DNA of 34,783 nt from Thioalkalivibrio sp. (GTDB lineage Bacteria; Pseudomonadota; Gammaproteobacteria; Ectothiorhodospirales; Ectothiorhodospiraceae), in contig SKJG01000185.1 in NCBI GenBank assembly GCA_007116035.1, forward strand, positions 1-34,783. The letters run 5' to 3'. Position 1 is the stretch's first letter; each line of letters opens with the position of its first letter. The position numbers were made by a program, and so were the translations under genes. Below are positions 22,841-31,947 of this stretch, piece by piece. The notes beneath the pieces were generated by a model that was not told where the DNA came from, ran no database searches, and saw nothing but the letters and a program-made list of their open reading frames with translations.

Positions 22841-23770
22841 TTACTGCCCGCCGCCCAGCGAGTGCACGTACGCGGTCAGGACCTTGATCTCGGTCTCGGA
22901 CAGGCGGTCGGCGAAGGCCGGCATCACGCGCTGGACGCCGTCGTGCACAAAGGCGGCAACGCGACGGACGCGTTCCTCGTCGTTGGCGGCCCCGGGAACG
23001 TCGACCAGCGCCCACAGGTTGTTGCTCAGGTTCGGGGCCCCCAGCGAGGCCAGGCCCTGCGCGTCCATGCCGTGGCACTGGTAGCAGCCGCCGAGATAGC
23101 CGTTGAAGATCTCGGCGCCCGCGGCCACCGCATCGGCGTCCAGATCGAAGCCGTTCATCGACAACACGTAGGACGCCACCTGATCCAGCTGTTCGCTGTT
23201 CAGGGATTCACGATAGCCGGGCATGTAGCCGTTGCGGCCCAGCACCAGCGTTTCCTCGATCTGGGCAACGGTCCCGCCCCACTTCCACTGGTCGTTGCGC
23301 AGGTTCGGATAGAGCCCGATCACGCCGGCCCCGCCGGTCTGGTGACAGGCGGCACACCAGGTACCGAACGAACCCTTCGCGTAGGCATTCACGAAGCTCA
23401 TCGCATCGACATCGGCGAGGATCTCGTCGTACTCCATCGCGCCGACGCGCTCGAGCATCTCGCGCTGGCGCACCGCGTGACGGCCGGTCTGCATGTCCCG
23501 GGCGAGCAACGAACGCGTGTTCCAGTGGGTTGTGACCTCCTCGCCGTCATCCATGAAGGTGATGGTGTTCAGGCCCTTGGTGAAGGTGCCGCCGATCGGC
23601 CAGGCGGGAAACAGGATCCAGTACACCACGGTAAACACGACGGTCGCGTAGAAGCCCCACAGCCACCAGCGCGGCAGCGGATTGTTGTATTCCTGGAGGT
23701 TCGAATCCCAGACGTGACCGGTGGTCTCGACCTCACCCGGCTTCTTGCTTGGCTTTTCGTTCGTGCTCAT
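22841..23770 (-). CDS. ccoP: cbb3 cytochrome oxidase dihaem subunit CcoP
   Basis: The protein has 309 residues. One N-terminal membrane helix (about 37-55) follows the motif HVWDSNLQEYNNPLPRWW. Two cytochrome c domains have haem motifs CAACH (C139, C142, H143) and CYQCH (C229, C232, H233), with likely Met ligands in NGYMPGYR and RVMPAFAD. CcoP passes electrons from soluble cytochromes to CcoO and CcoN. The ATG at 23768-23770 overlaps the ccoQ stop (ATGA). Confidence 0.97.
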   Translation of the reverse strand: MSTNEKPSKKPGEVETTGHVWDSNLQEYNNPLPRWWLWGFYATVVFTVVYWILFPAWPIGGTFTKGLNTITFMDDGEEVTTHWNTRSLLARDMQTGRHAVRQREMLERVGAMEYDEILADVDAMSFVNAYAKGSFGTWCAACHQTGGAGVIGLYPNLRNDQWKWGGTVAQIEETLVLGRNGYMPGYRESLNSEQLDQVASYVLSMNGFDLDADAVAAGAEIFNGYLGGCYQCHGMDAQGLASLGAPNLSNNLWALVDVPGAANDEERVRRVAAFVHDGVQRVMPAFADRLSETEIKVLTAYVHSLGGGQ

Positions 23771-23988
23771 GACCTTTCGCCCTTGTTGCGGTCGCCGGAT
23801 GCAGCATGCGGATCCAGGTGGGAATCCTCGTCATCCAGCGGGATGTAGCGGTATGACTCGAAGCGGGTGGAACGGCGACGATTGGAAAACAGGTAGATCA
23901 CGATCACGATGAAGGTGCTCATGAACAGCAGCAGCGCAACGATCTTGCTGTTGCCCAGATCGGTGATCCAGTTCCAGATCTCAGCCAT
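23767..23988 (-). CDS. ccoQ: cbb3 oxidase small subunit CcoQ
   Basis: The protein has 73 residues with one membrane helix (about 15-35, KIVALLLFMSTFIVIVIYLF). A basic patch and a polar tail with RYIPLDDED follow, matching CcoQ/FixQ. CcoQ stabilises the assembled complex. It starts 29 nt after ccoO and overlaps ccoP by four bases, the standard cbb3 order. Confidence 0.92.
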   Translation of the reverse strand: MAEIWNWITDLGNSKIVALLLFMSTFIVIVIYLFSNRRRSTRFESYRYIPLDDEDSHLDPHAASGDRNKGERS

Positions 23989-24017
23989 TCCTACACGTCT
24001 CCTTCTCGGCCGGCCCC

Positions 24018-24752
24018 TCAGCGGAACTCGGCAAAGTAGCCCTCGGAGTACTGGTTGAAGTCGACCATCGTCCCCAGCACCTGCAGGTAGGCGACCATCG
24101 CATCCATCTCGGAGATGAACGAGCGGTCACCGTCGAAGTTACCCTCCTGCGCCTGTCTGATCAGATTGTCCTCGGCCCGGTTGATGTCGAGCATCACCGC
24201 GGTTTCCTCGCCGAAACGCTCGACGTTGGCGTCGAACTCCTCCTGGTTGATCGAGTAGGGCACGCCGACGCGCCTCAGCGCGATCATCCGCTGCTCGATA
24301 TCGGAGTAGTCCAGCGGCGTGGTCGCCAGCCAGGGGTAGCCCGGCATGATCGACTCGGGCACCAGCGACTTCGGGTTGATCAGGTGCTGCACCTGCCACT
24401 CGTTCGAGTACTTGCCACCGACGCGGGCGAGGTCCGGTCCGGTGCGCTTGGAGCCCCACTGGAACGGGTGATCGAACTGTGACTCCGCCGCCAGCGAGTA
24501 ATGCCCGTAACGCAGCATCTCGTCACGGAACGGCCGCACCATCTGCGAGTGGCAGGTGTAGCAGCCCTCGCGCACGTAGAGGTCGCGCCCACGCTGCTCC
24601 AGCGGCGTATACGGCCGCACGCCCTCGACTTCCTCGATGGTGTCGTTGATGTAGAACAGCGGCACGATTTCGACCAGGCCGCCGACGCTGATGACCGCCA
24701 GGGTCAGGATGATCAGCAGGCCGGCATTGGTCTCGACGCTTTCATGCTTCAT
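24018..24752 (-). CDS. ccoO: cbb3 cytochrome oxidase monohaem subunit CcoO
   Basis: The protein has 244 residues. The N-terminal membrane helix (about 10-33) is followed by [23 protein letters not shown], giving the haem site C64, C67, H68. The expected MVRPF block and the SIMPGYPWL stretch that supplies the Met ligand are also present. CcoO relays electrons from CcoP to the CcoN haems. It lies 17 nt after ccoN. Confidence 0.97.
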   Translation of the reverse strand: MKHESVETNAGLLIILTLAVISVGGLVEIVPLFYINDTIEEVEGVRPYTPLEQRGRDLYVREGCYTCHSQMVRPFRDEMLRYGHYSLAAESQFDHPFQWGSKRTGPDLARVGGKYSNEWQVQHLINPKSLVPESIMPGYPWLATTPLDYSDIEQRMIALRRVGVPYSINQEEFDANVERFGEETAVMLDINRAEDNLIRQAQEGNFDGDRSFISEMDAMVAYLQVLGTMVDFNQYSEGYFAEFR

Positions 24753-24769
24753 GGTCTGGCGACTCCGAC

Positions 24770-26254
24770 TCAGGATGCGGTGGCGGCAGGGGCCCGGGAC
24801 GCATCGGTCACGGGCTCCGCGCGCTTCGCGGTAAGAATGGTCATGGCGACGTTGAAGGCCATGATGAGCATGCCGAGCAGGAAGAATCCGCCGCCGATCG
24901 CCCGCACCACGTAGGGCTTGTGCAGGAACACCACCGACTCGGTGAAGGTGTAGGCCAGGTTGCCGTATTCGTCAAAGGCGCGGAGCATCAGGCCCTGGCC
25001 GATTCCGGCCACCCACATCGAGACGATGTACAGCACGATCCCGATCGTCGCCAGGAAGAAGTGGATGTAGATCAGGCGCAGGCTGTAGATCTTGGTGTTC
25101 CACAGCCGCGGGATCAGGTGATAGAGCGAGCCGAAGGTGATCATCGCCACCCAGCCCAGCGCCCCGGAGTGCACGTGGCCGACCGTCCAGTCGGTGTAGT
25201 GCGACAGCGCGTTCACGCTCTTCAGCGACATCATCGGCCCCTCGAAGGTGGCCATGCCGTAGAACGACAGCGCGGTGATCAGGAACAGCATGATCGGATC
25301 GGTGCGCAGTTTATCCCAGGCCCCGGACAGCGTCATGATGCCGTTGATCATCCCGCCCCAGGAGGGCAGCAGCAGCAGGATGGAGAAGGTCGCGGCCAGC
25401 GTGGACACCCAGTCAGGCAGCGCCGTCCAGTGCAGGTGGTGCGCGCCCACCCACATGTACAGGAAGATGATCGCCCAGAAGTGGATGATCGACAGCTTGT
25501 AGGAGTAGATCGGGCGCCCGGCCTGCTTGGGCACGAAGTAGTACATCATCCCGAGGAACGCCGCCGTGAGGAAGAAGCCCACCGCGTTGTGGCCGTACCA
25601 CCACTGGGTCATCGCGTCCTGCACGCCGGAGAACAGCGAGTAGGAGTGCGGGCTGGTCAGGCTGACGGGAACCTGGATGTTGTTGAAGATGTGCAGCAGC
25701 GCGGTGGCCAGGATGAACGCCATGAAGAACCAGTTCGCCACGTAGATGTGCGGCTGGTTCCGGCGCAGCAGGGTCATCAGGAAGACCCAGAAATACACCA
25801 CCCAGGTCACGGCGATCAGGATGTCGATCTGCCAGTTGAACTCGGCGTACTCACGGCCCTGGGTGATGCCGGCCATGTAGGTGATCACGCCGAGGATCAG
25901 CGCGAGGTTCCAGCCGTAGAAGGTGAAGAGCGACAGCCGGTCGCTGTAGAGCCGCGTCTGGCAGGTGCGCTGAATGATGTAATACGATGTTGCGAACAGG
26001 GCGTTGCCGCCGAAACCGAAGATCACCAGCGTGGTGTGCACCGGCCGGAAGCGGCCGAAGGTGATTTGCGCGATGTCGAAATTCAGGAACGGCCAGGCGA
26101 GCTGCGAGGCGATCCAGACGCCCGCCGCCATCCCGAGCACGCCCCAGATGACCGCCGCGATCGAGAATTTCTTGACGATTTCGTAGTTGTACTGTTCCGA
26201 GGGAACAGCCGTCGAAGCCGGCACGGACCCGGCGGTTGCTGCGTTTTCCGACAT
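24770..26254 (-). CDS. ccoN: cbb3 cytochrome oxidase catalytic subunit CcoN
   Basis: The protein has 494 residues with about twelve membrane helices. Haem-copper signature blocks include [33 protein letters not shown] (CuB histidine helix), [15 protein letters not shown] (two adjacent histidines) and the late [14 protein letters not shown] block. CcoN reduces oxygen at high affinity and pumps protons, supporting microaerobic growth. The ATG at 26252-26254 has AAGGTGG upstream; the open frame before it holds no family sequence. It is the first gene of the cbb3 locus and lies 137 bp downstream of bioC on the same strand, so it could have its own promoter there. I see no FNR/ANR box in that gap. 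Confidence 0.97.
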   Translation of the reverse strand: MSENAATAGSVPASTAVPSEQYNYEIVKKFSIAAVIWGVLGMAAGVWIASQLAWPFLNFDIAQITFGRFRPVHTTLVIFGFGGNALFATSYYIIQRTCQTRLYSDRLSLFTFYGWNLALILGVITYMAGITQGREYAEFNWQIDILIAVTWVVYFWVFLMTLLRRNQPHIYVANWFFMAFILATALLHIFNNIQVPVSLTSPHSYSLFSGVQDAMTQWWYGHNAVGFFLTAAFLGMMYYFVPKQAGRPIYSYKLSIIHFWAIIFLYMWVGAHHLHWTALPDWVSTLAATFSILLLLPSWGGMINGIMTLSGAWDKLRTDPIMLFLITALSFYGMATFEGPMMSLKSVNALSHYTDWTVGHVHSGALGWVAMITFGSLYHLIPRLWNTKIYSLRLIYIHFFLATIGIVLYIVSMWVAGIGQGLMLRAFDEYGNLAYTFTESVVFLHKPYVVRAIGGGFFLLGMLIMAFNVAMTILTAKRAEPVTDASRAPAATAS

Positions 26255-26391
26255 GTCGATTATCCACCTTGCCTGCGGGGAATACGGTCTGCCCGGCTCG
26301 CCGGGACGTGAACTGTACCCCAAGAATCCACCAGAAAAAAGCAAATCCATTGCGCGAGGTCGGGGTCTTCTCCTGCCGCGGGCACCGCCGT

Positions 26392-27258
26392 TCAGCGCAC
26401 GGACCGGATCGGAATGACCGGCCCGGACACCCGCGACGGCGGTGGCGCCTCAGGCACCCAAGCGTGACCATAGACCACTTCCCAGGTCGCCGGTAAACGC
26501 CCCTGCTCGCCGTAGCGGGATCCGTAAACTTCTTCCACCGCGCGCAGGCGGCGCGGCCCGAACAGGCCCCGGGAGCGCCCGGCGAGTGCGTTGCGCACCC
26601 CGATGCCGCGCAGGTCGCGCAGCAGCGAACGGAAGTCCGGATAGGTCAGCGTCAGCGTCTCCTGGTCCATCACCGGGTCGGCGAATCCGGCGCGTACCAG
26701 CGCATCGCCGATGTCGTGCATGTCGATGAAGGCGTTCACGTGGACGGCGTCGCCGCCGTCCACTGCGGCAAAGGCCGCGCGCAGCTCCTTCAGGGTGTCC
26801 GGGCCGAAAGTCGCGAACAGCCACAGCCCGCCCGGGGCCAGGACCCGACGCACCTCGGCGAAGACCTGGTCGAGGTCGTTCACCCACTGCAGGGCCGCCG
26901 CGGAGACCGCGAGATCGAAGCTCCGGTCCGCCAGCGGCAGGCGCTCCATGTCGCCGCAGACGGCCCAGGGCCGACGCAGCCAGCGGCCCTGCACTCGGGC
27001 ACGCGCGGCCATCGCCGGCGCAAGATCCAGGCCCGCGACCCGCGCGCCCCGGTAGCGCTTCGACAAGGGCGTCAGCGCGGCGCCAGGACCGCAGCCGAGA
27101 TCGATGATGCGGCGCGGCTCGAGGCGGATCCAGTCCAGGCGCTCGAGCAGGCGCTGCTGCACCGCCTGTTGCAGCACCGCGTACTCGTCGTAGCCCGGGG
27201 CCGCTGCGTCGAACGCGGCGCGGACCTTGCGCTTGTCGATCTCGAACCCGTCCTTCAA
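26392..27258 (-). CDS. bioC: Malonyl-ACP O-methyltransferase BioC
   Basis: The protein has 288 residues. The typical [27 protein letters not shown] opening is present in two adjacent blocks, and the SAM motif is DLGCGPG (53-59). The family blocks [18 protein letters not shown] and [18 protein letters not shown] follow. BioC methylates malonyl-ACP so that fatty-acid synthesis can build the pimeloyl chain of biotin. The start is TTG at 27256-27258, overlapping the bioH TGA (TTGA) with GAGGTGA 6 nt upstream; no ATG or GTG fits. The rest of the biotin operon (bioB, F, D) is not in the window. Confidence 0.93.
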   Translation of the reverse strand: MKDGFEIDKRKVRAAFDAAAPGYDEYAVLQQAVQQRLLERLDWIRLEPRRIIDLGCGPGAALTPLSKRYRGARVAGLDLAPAMAARARVQGRWLRRPWAVCGDMERLPLADRSFDLAVSAAALQWVNDLDQVFAEVRRVLAPGGLWLFATFGPDTLKELRAAFAAVDGGDAVHVNAFIDMHDIGDALVRAGFADPVMDQETLTLTYPDFRSLLRDLRGIGVRNALAGRSRGLFGPRRLRAVEEVYGSRYGEQGRLPATWEVVYGHAWVPEAPPPSRVSGPVIPIRSVR

Positions 27259-28031
27259 GCCATCACCTCGCGCAGAAATTGGGCAAGACCGGCCGCGTCC
27301 TCCCACCATGACACATGCCCGCCCGGCACGACATGCAAGCAGGCATCGGGACGCAGCGCGGCAAGCCCGGAAGCCACGCCCCCCGGAACCAGCGGGTCGT
27401 CGTCGGCGAGCCAGGCCCACACCGGGGCATCCAGGCCGGCCCAGACGTGCCGCAGGTCGGCCTGCGCCAGCGCTGCCAGCCCCGCGCGCAGGCCCGGGTC
27501 GGTGGCCTTGCTGCCCGCCATCAGGCCGAGCAGTTGCCGCCGCAGGTGCGCCGGCGCACGCCCACCGTGCGCGCACAACGCGGCGAAGCGACGCTCCAAC
27601 GCGGCACGATCCCGTTCCAGTTCGTCGCCGAAACCCGCCAGCGCCGCCGGATCGAGCGCGCAGGGCCAGCCCGGCGCCGCCGTGAACCGCGGCGTGGCGC
27701 AGATCAGCGCCAACCGCTGCGGCCCTTCCCATTGCTCCGCCGCGGCCAGCGCGACCACGCCGCCGAGGGACCAACCGACCCAGACCGGTTCCCGAATTCC
27801 CGCGGGCAGCTGCCCGCGCAGCACCCGCGCGGCGTCGTGGACATCGGCGAGCCGCTCGCCATTCGGGCAGCCGCCATGCCCCGGGAGTTCCGCAAGCACG
27901 ACCGGCAAGCCGCCCAGCGCCGCAACCACCGGTTCCCAGATCGTCCGGCTGAAGCCCCAGCCGTGGATCAGGACCAGGGTTCTGTCCGCCGCCGCGCTCA
28001 CCCGGCGCCACCACGCGACCGAACCGGGCAC
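27255..28031 (-). CDS. bioH: Pimeloyl-ACP methyl ester carboxylesterase BioH
   Basis: The protein has 258 residues with an alpha/beta hydrolase fold. The oxyanion region is LIHGWGF (23-26), the nucleophile elbow GWSLGG has S88, the acid is in WLADDDPLVP, and the histidine is in PGGHVSWW. BioH removes the methyl group added by BioC once pimeloyl-ACP is complete. The start is a GTG at 28029-28031 without a clear ribosome site, and no nearer alternative gives the family N-terminus. It is followed by bioC through a four-base overlap and is divergent from plsY. Confidence 0.9.
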   Translation of the reverse strand: MPGSVAWWRRVSAAADRTLVLIHGWGFSRTIWEPVVAALGGLPVVLAELPGHGGCPNGERLADVHDAARVLRGQLPAGIREPVWVGWSLGGVVALAAAEQWEGPQRLALICATPRFTAAPGWPCALDPAALAGFGDELERDRAALERRFAALCAHGGRAPAHLRRQLLGLMAGSKATDPGLRAGLAALAQADLRHVWAGLDAPVWAWLADDDPLVPGGVASGLAALRPDACLHVVPGGHVSWWEDAAGLAQFLREVMA

Positions 28032-28127
28032 CGGGCAACCGCCATCGCGTCCGCGGGTAATGAAGCCGGGGCACCGGGTTGCGTATCATGGCGGATTGGG
28101 CACAGCGCTGACATCGGGGCGACGGGC

Positions 28128-28745
28128 ATGGGAATCATGATCATGGGCATTCTGGTGGCATACCTGCTGGGATCGATCTCCTCGGCCATTGTCATCAGCT
28201 ACCTGCTCCGACTGCCGGATCCGCGCGCCACCGGCTCGGGAAATCCCGGCGCAACCAACGTCTTGCGCGCCGGCAGCAAGGTCGGCGCGGCGCTGACCCT
28301 GATCGGCGACGTCGCCAAGGGCTGGCTGCCGGTGTTCATCGTCATGCAACTCGGCGATTACCCGGGCTGGATGATCGGCCTGATCGGGCTGGCGGCCTTC
28401 CTCGGGCATCTGTACCCGCTGTATTTCGGTTTCAAGGGCGGCAAGGGCGTGGCGACGGCACTGGGCGTGATCCTCGCCATCAGCCCGCTCACCGCGCTGC
28501 TGGTGATCGCCACCTGGCTGCTGGTCGCCGTGATCCTGCGCTACTCCTCCCTCGCCGCCCTGGTCGCGGCCCTGGCAGCGCCCGTCTATCTCGCCTTCGT
28601 CTACCCCGACCCTTGGCTGGTCACCGCCGTGAGCGTGATGGCACTCTTCCTCTACGCCCGCCACTACGGCAACATCCAGCGCCTGCTGCAGGGCACCGAA
28701 CCCCGCATCGGCCAGAAGAAACCCGCCCCCGACAACGCCGGCTGA
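28128..28745 (+). CDS. plsY: Glycerol-3-phosphate acyltransferase PlsY
   Basis: The protein has 205 residues with about five membrane helices. The PlsY motifs are in order: GSISSAIVISYLL, GSGNPGATNVLR, and FGFKGGKGVATALG. It transfers acyl groups from acyl-phosphate to glycerol-3-phosphate in phospholipid synthesis. The ATG at 28128 is used; ATGs at 28137 and 28143 are also in frame and closer to the usual start. It converges with tsaD across a dispersed repeat. Confidence 0.95.
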   Translation: MGIMIMGILVAYLLGSISSAIVISYLLRLPDPRATGSGNPGATNVLRAGSKVGAALTLIGDVAKGWLPVFIVMQLGDYPGWMIGLIGLAAFLGHLYPLYFGFKGGKGVATALGVILAISPLTALLVIATWLLVAVILRYSSLAALVAALAAPVYLAFVYPDPWLVTAVSVMALFLYARHYGNIQRLLQGTEPRIGQKKPAPDNAG

Positions 28746-28776
28746 CTGTCACGCCCCCGCGCAACCCCTGACCAGA

Positions 28777-28826
28777 AAAAGCCGCAAACCGTAGGTCGGG
28801 TTAGCCCGAAGGGCGTAACCCGACGG
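28777..28826 (+). repeat. Dispersed palindromic repeat, type A copy 2, overlapping tsaD
   Basis: It matches 2036-2085 at 48 of 50 positions. On the minus strand it forms GTCGGGTTA-C-GCCC-TTC-GGGC-TAACCCGAC, a 13-pair hairpin with one bulged base, followed some 13 nt later by TTTTT. The hairpin includes the tsaD stop codon, so it may end transcription of both plsY and tsaD. Confidence 0.85.
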
Positions 28827-29829
28827 CGCCCGCCAGTTCCGTCAGCGGCCAGCGCGCACGGGCGTGGATCGCCAGCCCCGGATCGACCGCGCCGGCCTGC
28901 AGGCGCCGCAGCCCGGCCAACGCGATCATCGCGCCGTTGTCGGTGCAGAACGCCGGGCGCGGAAAGAACACCGGCACACCCTGCGCCTCGGCCATCGCCC
29001 GCAGACCGGCGCGCAGGGGGCGGTTCGCGGCCACCCCGCCCGCGACGACCAGCACCGGCGCCCCGCTCGCCTCCAGCGCCCGCCGGGTCTTTTCCACCAG
29101 GGTATCGGTCACCGCCTCCTCGAAGGCCCGGGCGATGACTTCGGGCGCATACTGTCCCTTCTGCACCACGGTCAGCACCGCCGTCTTCAACCCCGAGAAG
29201 CTCATGTCCAGCCCGGGCCGGTCCAGCATCGGACGCGGCAGGCGCAGATCCCCGGACGCCGCGGTCTCGGCCAGCCGGGACAACGCCGGGCCGCCCGGAT
29301 AACCCAGCCCCAGGAGCTTCGCGGTCTTGTCGAAGGCCTCGCCGGCGGCATCGTCGATGCTCTCGCCCAGCAGTTCGTAGTCCCCGAGCGCGCGCGCGTG
29401 GATCAGCTGCGTGTGCCCGCCCGACACCAGCAGCACCAGGAACGGGAATTCCAGCGCGCCGTCGTCCAGCAACGGCGCCAGCAGGTGCCCCTCGAGGTGA
29501 TGCACCGCCAGCGCCGGCACACCCCAGCCATAGGCCAGCGCACGCGCCACCGATGCCCCGGTCAGCAACGCGCCGAGCAGACCCGGTCCCGCGGTATAGG
29601 CCACCGCCGACAGCTCCGGACCGCGCACGCCGGCCTCGTCCAGGACCTCGCGCAGCAACGGCAGAATGCGCCGGATGTGATCCCGCGAGGCCAGTTCCGG
29701 CACCACGCCGCCGTACACCGCGTGCAGGTCCACCTGGCTGTACAACCGGTGCGCCAGCAGCCCCGCCTCGGCATCGACGATCGCGATGCCGGTCTCGTCA
29801 CAGGAGGTTTCGATTCCCAGAACACGCAT
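28801..29829 (-). CDS. tsaD: tRNA N6-adenosine threonylcarbamoyltransferase TsaD
   Basis: The protein has 342 residues. It has the ASKHA-type opening [17 protein letters not shown], the metal site [15 protein letters not shown], the [10 protein letters not shown] and [10 protein letters not shown] blocks, and [12 protein letters not shown]. It transfers the threonylcarbamoyl group to A37 of ANN-decoding tRNAs. Two adjacent ATGs (29830-29832 and 29827-29829) occur; the second has better spacing from AAGGGA. The last codons (AVGLRPSG and stop) are encoded by a dispersed repeat, so the C-terminus has been replaced or extended. Confidence 0.96.
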   Translation of the reverse strand: MRVLGIETSCDETGIAIVDAEAGLLAHRLYSQVDLHAVYGGVVPELASRDHIRRILPLLREVLDEAGVRGPELSAVAYTAGPGLLGALLTGASVARALAYGWGVPALAVHHLEGHLLAPLLDDGALEFPFLVLLVSGGHTQLIHARALGDYELLGESIDDAAGEAFDKTAKLLGLGYPGGPALSRLAETAASGDLRLPRPMLDRPGLDMSFSGLKTAVLTVVQKGQYAPEVIARAFEEAVTDTLVEKTRRALEASGAPVLVVAGGVAANRPLRAGLRAMAEAQGVPVFFPRPAFCTDNGAMIALAGLRRLQAGAVDPGLAIHARARWPLTELAGAVGLRPSG

Positions 29830-29902
29830 CATTCCCTTCCATTACCAGAAACTCGCTATCTCTGACCACAGGACAGCCGATTGGATCGCCGCGACGACGC
29901 GA

Positions 29903-30703
29903 TCAGAGGAAAACCCAGAGCAGGAAGGCACCCAGGAGCAGCCGGTAGACGATGAACGGCAACATGCCGATGCGTTCGATCAGCTTCAGGAACCAGTGCA
30001 CGCACAGCCACGCGGCGATGCCGGCGATCACCGCCCCGGCGAACAGCTGCGGCCAGTGGACCTGGTCCGGCGGCGACTGCACCAGCTTCAGGGTCTCGTA
30101 GGCACCCGCCAGAGCGATGATCGGGATCGCCAGCAGGAACGAATAGCGCGCCGCCGCCTTGCGCGAAAAACCGAGCAGCAGCGCGGCGGTCATCGTGACC
30201 CCGGAACGCGAAGTCCCCGGAATCAGCGCCAGGGCCTGCGCGCCGCCCACGATCGCGATGTCGCGCCAGCGGATGCTGAACTCGTCGCGGGCTCCGCGGC
30301 CGCGCCAGTCGGCCAGCCACAGCAGCAACGCGAAGCCGATGGTGGTGGTCGCGATCACCAGCGGCGATCGCAGGGAGTTCTCGATCACCCCCGCGAAGGC
30401 CAGTCCGGCGAGCGCCGCCGGCAGGGTGCCGAAGATCACCGCCCAGGCCAGCATCGACTCGGGGGTCGCGCCGCGGCCCCCGACCTGCCGGAACCACGCC
30501 TGGGTAATGGTGACGATCTCGTGCCGGAAGTAGGCCATGATCGCGACCAGCGTCCCGACATGCGTCGCCACATCGAAGGCCAGCCCCTGATCCTCCCAGG
30601 CCGTCAATACCGGCACCAGGATCAGATGCGCGGCGCTGGAGATCGGCAGGAATTCCGTCAACCCCTGCACCAGCGCCAGCACCCAGACCTGCAACCAATC
30701 CAT
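29903..30703 (-). CDS. uppP: Undecaprenyl-diphosphatase UppP (BacA)
   Basis: The protein has 266 residues with about eight membrane helices. The catalytic motifs are GLTEFLPISSAAHL near the N-terminus and PGTSRSGVTMTAALLLG in the second half. It recycles undecaprenyl pyrophosphate for cell-wall synthesis and confers some bacitracin tolerance. The ATG at 30701-30703 has GGGAGG at good spacing; a GTG at 30707-30709 is too close to that site. It lies between midA and tsaD on the minus strand. Confidence 0.96.
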   Translation of the reverse strand: MDWLQVWVLALVQGLTEFLPISSAAHLILVPVLTAWEDQGLAFDVATHVGTLVAIMAYFRHEIVTITQAWFRQVGGRGATPESMLAWAVIFGTLPAALAGLAFAGVIENSLRSPLVIATTTIGFALLLWLADWRGRGARDEFSIRWRDIAIVGGAQALALIPGTSRSGVTMTAALLLGFSRKAAARYSFLLAIPIIALAGAYETLKLVQSPPDQVHWPQLFAGAVIAGIAAWLCVHWFLKLIERIGMLPFIVYRLLLGAFLLWVFL

Positions 30704-30733
30704 GCGCACCCTCCCGGAAAAAATTTCGCCAGC

Positions 30734-31942
30734 TTACAGGCGTTCGCGGCGATCCGGGAAGGTGCCGGCCGTTGGCACGCCGCAGCCGCGCCCCAGCACC
30801 ATCACCTGGAAGCGCTCGCCCATCTCGCCGGGCAGGGTGAGCAACCGCACCTGCTGGGCCAGCTCCATGATGAGCCGCGGGTCGTCGCTGCCGGCGACGG
30901 ACTGCTCGAACAACGCGGGAAGGCCCGCGCCGAGCAGGAATTCACCCTGGGCCGCGTAGGCGAGGACGTCGAGCCCGGCGTCCTGCGCGCCCTCGGCCAC
31001 CGCGGTGAAATCGACGCTCGCGGTCAGGTCCATCAGGCCCGGCCAGGCGAAGGGGTCGAACACGACCTGTTGCCGATAATACCCCAGCAGCGTGCCCGTC
31101 CCACGCTCCGGCGAATAGAACGCGGAGCGCGGATGGCCGTAATCGGCAATCCAGACCAGCCCCTCCGCCAGCAGGTCGGCAACCGAGCGCAGCCACGGGC
31201 CCAGCGCCGGCCGCCACTCCGACACGTAGCCTTCGGGCCAGGGTCCGGTGGCCTGTTCCAGTTCCCGCACCACCCGCTGCAGCCCCGGTGGAGCCGGCCG
31301 CTCGGCGAACCCCAGGCCCTCGCCGACGACGGTGACACCGCACTGCAGGACCTGCCCATCCCGCCAGGCGAAAACTTCCACGGGCATCGCGTCCAGCACC
31401 TCGTTGGCCAGCACCACGCCACGGATCGGTTCCTCGGGAAGGGCATCCAGCCACTCGACACGGACCATGCGCTCCGAGCCCAGCCGCGTCGCGAGCAGCG
31501 CCTGCTGACGCGCGCGCAGGTCGGGGCTGACCTCGAGAATCCGGTATCGCTCCAGGCGCACACCGAGATCGTCGAGCCGGGTGATCACGTCGGCCGCCAG
31601 CCGCCCGCTGCCGGCACCGAACTCCAGGATCTCGCAGCGTTCATCGATCAGCACCGGCCCGAGCCACTGCGCGAGGGTGGCCCCGAACAGCGAGGACAGC
31701 TCCGGCGCGGTGACGAAATCGCCCTCCGGGCCGAACTTGCGCAGCCCGTTCACGTAATAGCCCAGTCCCGGCGCGTACAGCGCCAACTCCATGTACCGGG
31801 GAAACGGCAGGAATCCGCCGCCCTCGGCAATCTCGGCACGGACGAGATCGTGCAGGCGCACAGACAGAGCCCGCGACTCCGCGTCGGGCTCGGGCCCGGG
31901 CCGCGTCGTGGGCGCTGTGCTAGATTCTGGACGATCAACCAT
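30734..31942 (-). CDS. MidA/NDUFAF7-family SAM-dependent methyltransferase
   Basis: The protein has 402 residues. The family opening FLPFPRYMELALYAPGLGYY is followed by GPEGDFVTAPELSSLFG, the SAM motif ILEFGAGSGRLAADV and LANEVLDAMPVEVF. The late block WIADYGHPRSAFY matches the DUF185 family. The mitochondrial relative NDUFAF7 dimethylates an arginine of a complex I subunit; the bacterial substrate is not established by sequence. The ATG at 31940-31942 is only 5 bp from the start of the divergent SDR gene, and the first 25 residues are not conserved-looking, so the true start may be further in. Confidence 0.88.
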   Translation of the reverse strand: MVDRPESSTAPTTRPGPEPDAESRALSVRLHDLVRAEIAEGGGFLPFPRYMELALYAPGLGYYVNGLRKFGPEGDFVTAPELSSLFGATLAQWLGPVLIDERCEILEFGAGSGRLAADVITRLDDLGVRLERYRILEVSPDLRARQQALLATRLGSERMVRVEWLDALPEEPIRGVVLANEVLDAMPVEVFAWRDGQVLQCGVTVVGEGLGFAERPAPPGLQRVVRELEQATGPWPEGYVSEWRPALGPWLRSVADLLAEGLVWIADYGHPRSAFYSPERGTGTLLGYYRQQVVFDPFAWPGLMDLTASVDFTAVAEGAQDAGLDVLAYAAQGEFLLGAGLPALFEQSVAGSDDPRLIMELAQQVRLLTLPGEMGERFQVMVLGRGCGVPTAGTFPDRRERL

Positions 31943-31947
31943 CTGCC

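Noticed and set aside
26255-26391. FNR/ANR box expected upstream of ccoN
   Set aside because: I looked for TTGAT-N4-ATCAA and close variants in the gap between bioC and ccoN and found none on either strand. A promoter probably exists, but I cannot point to it.
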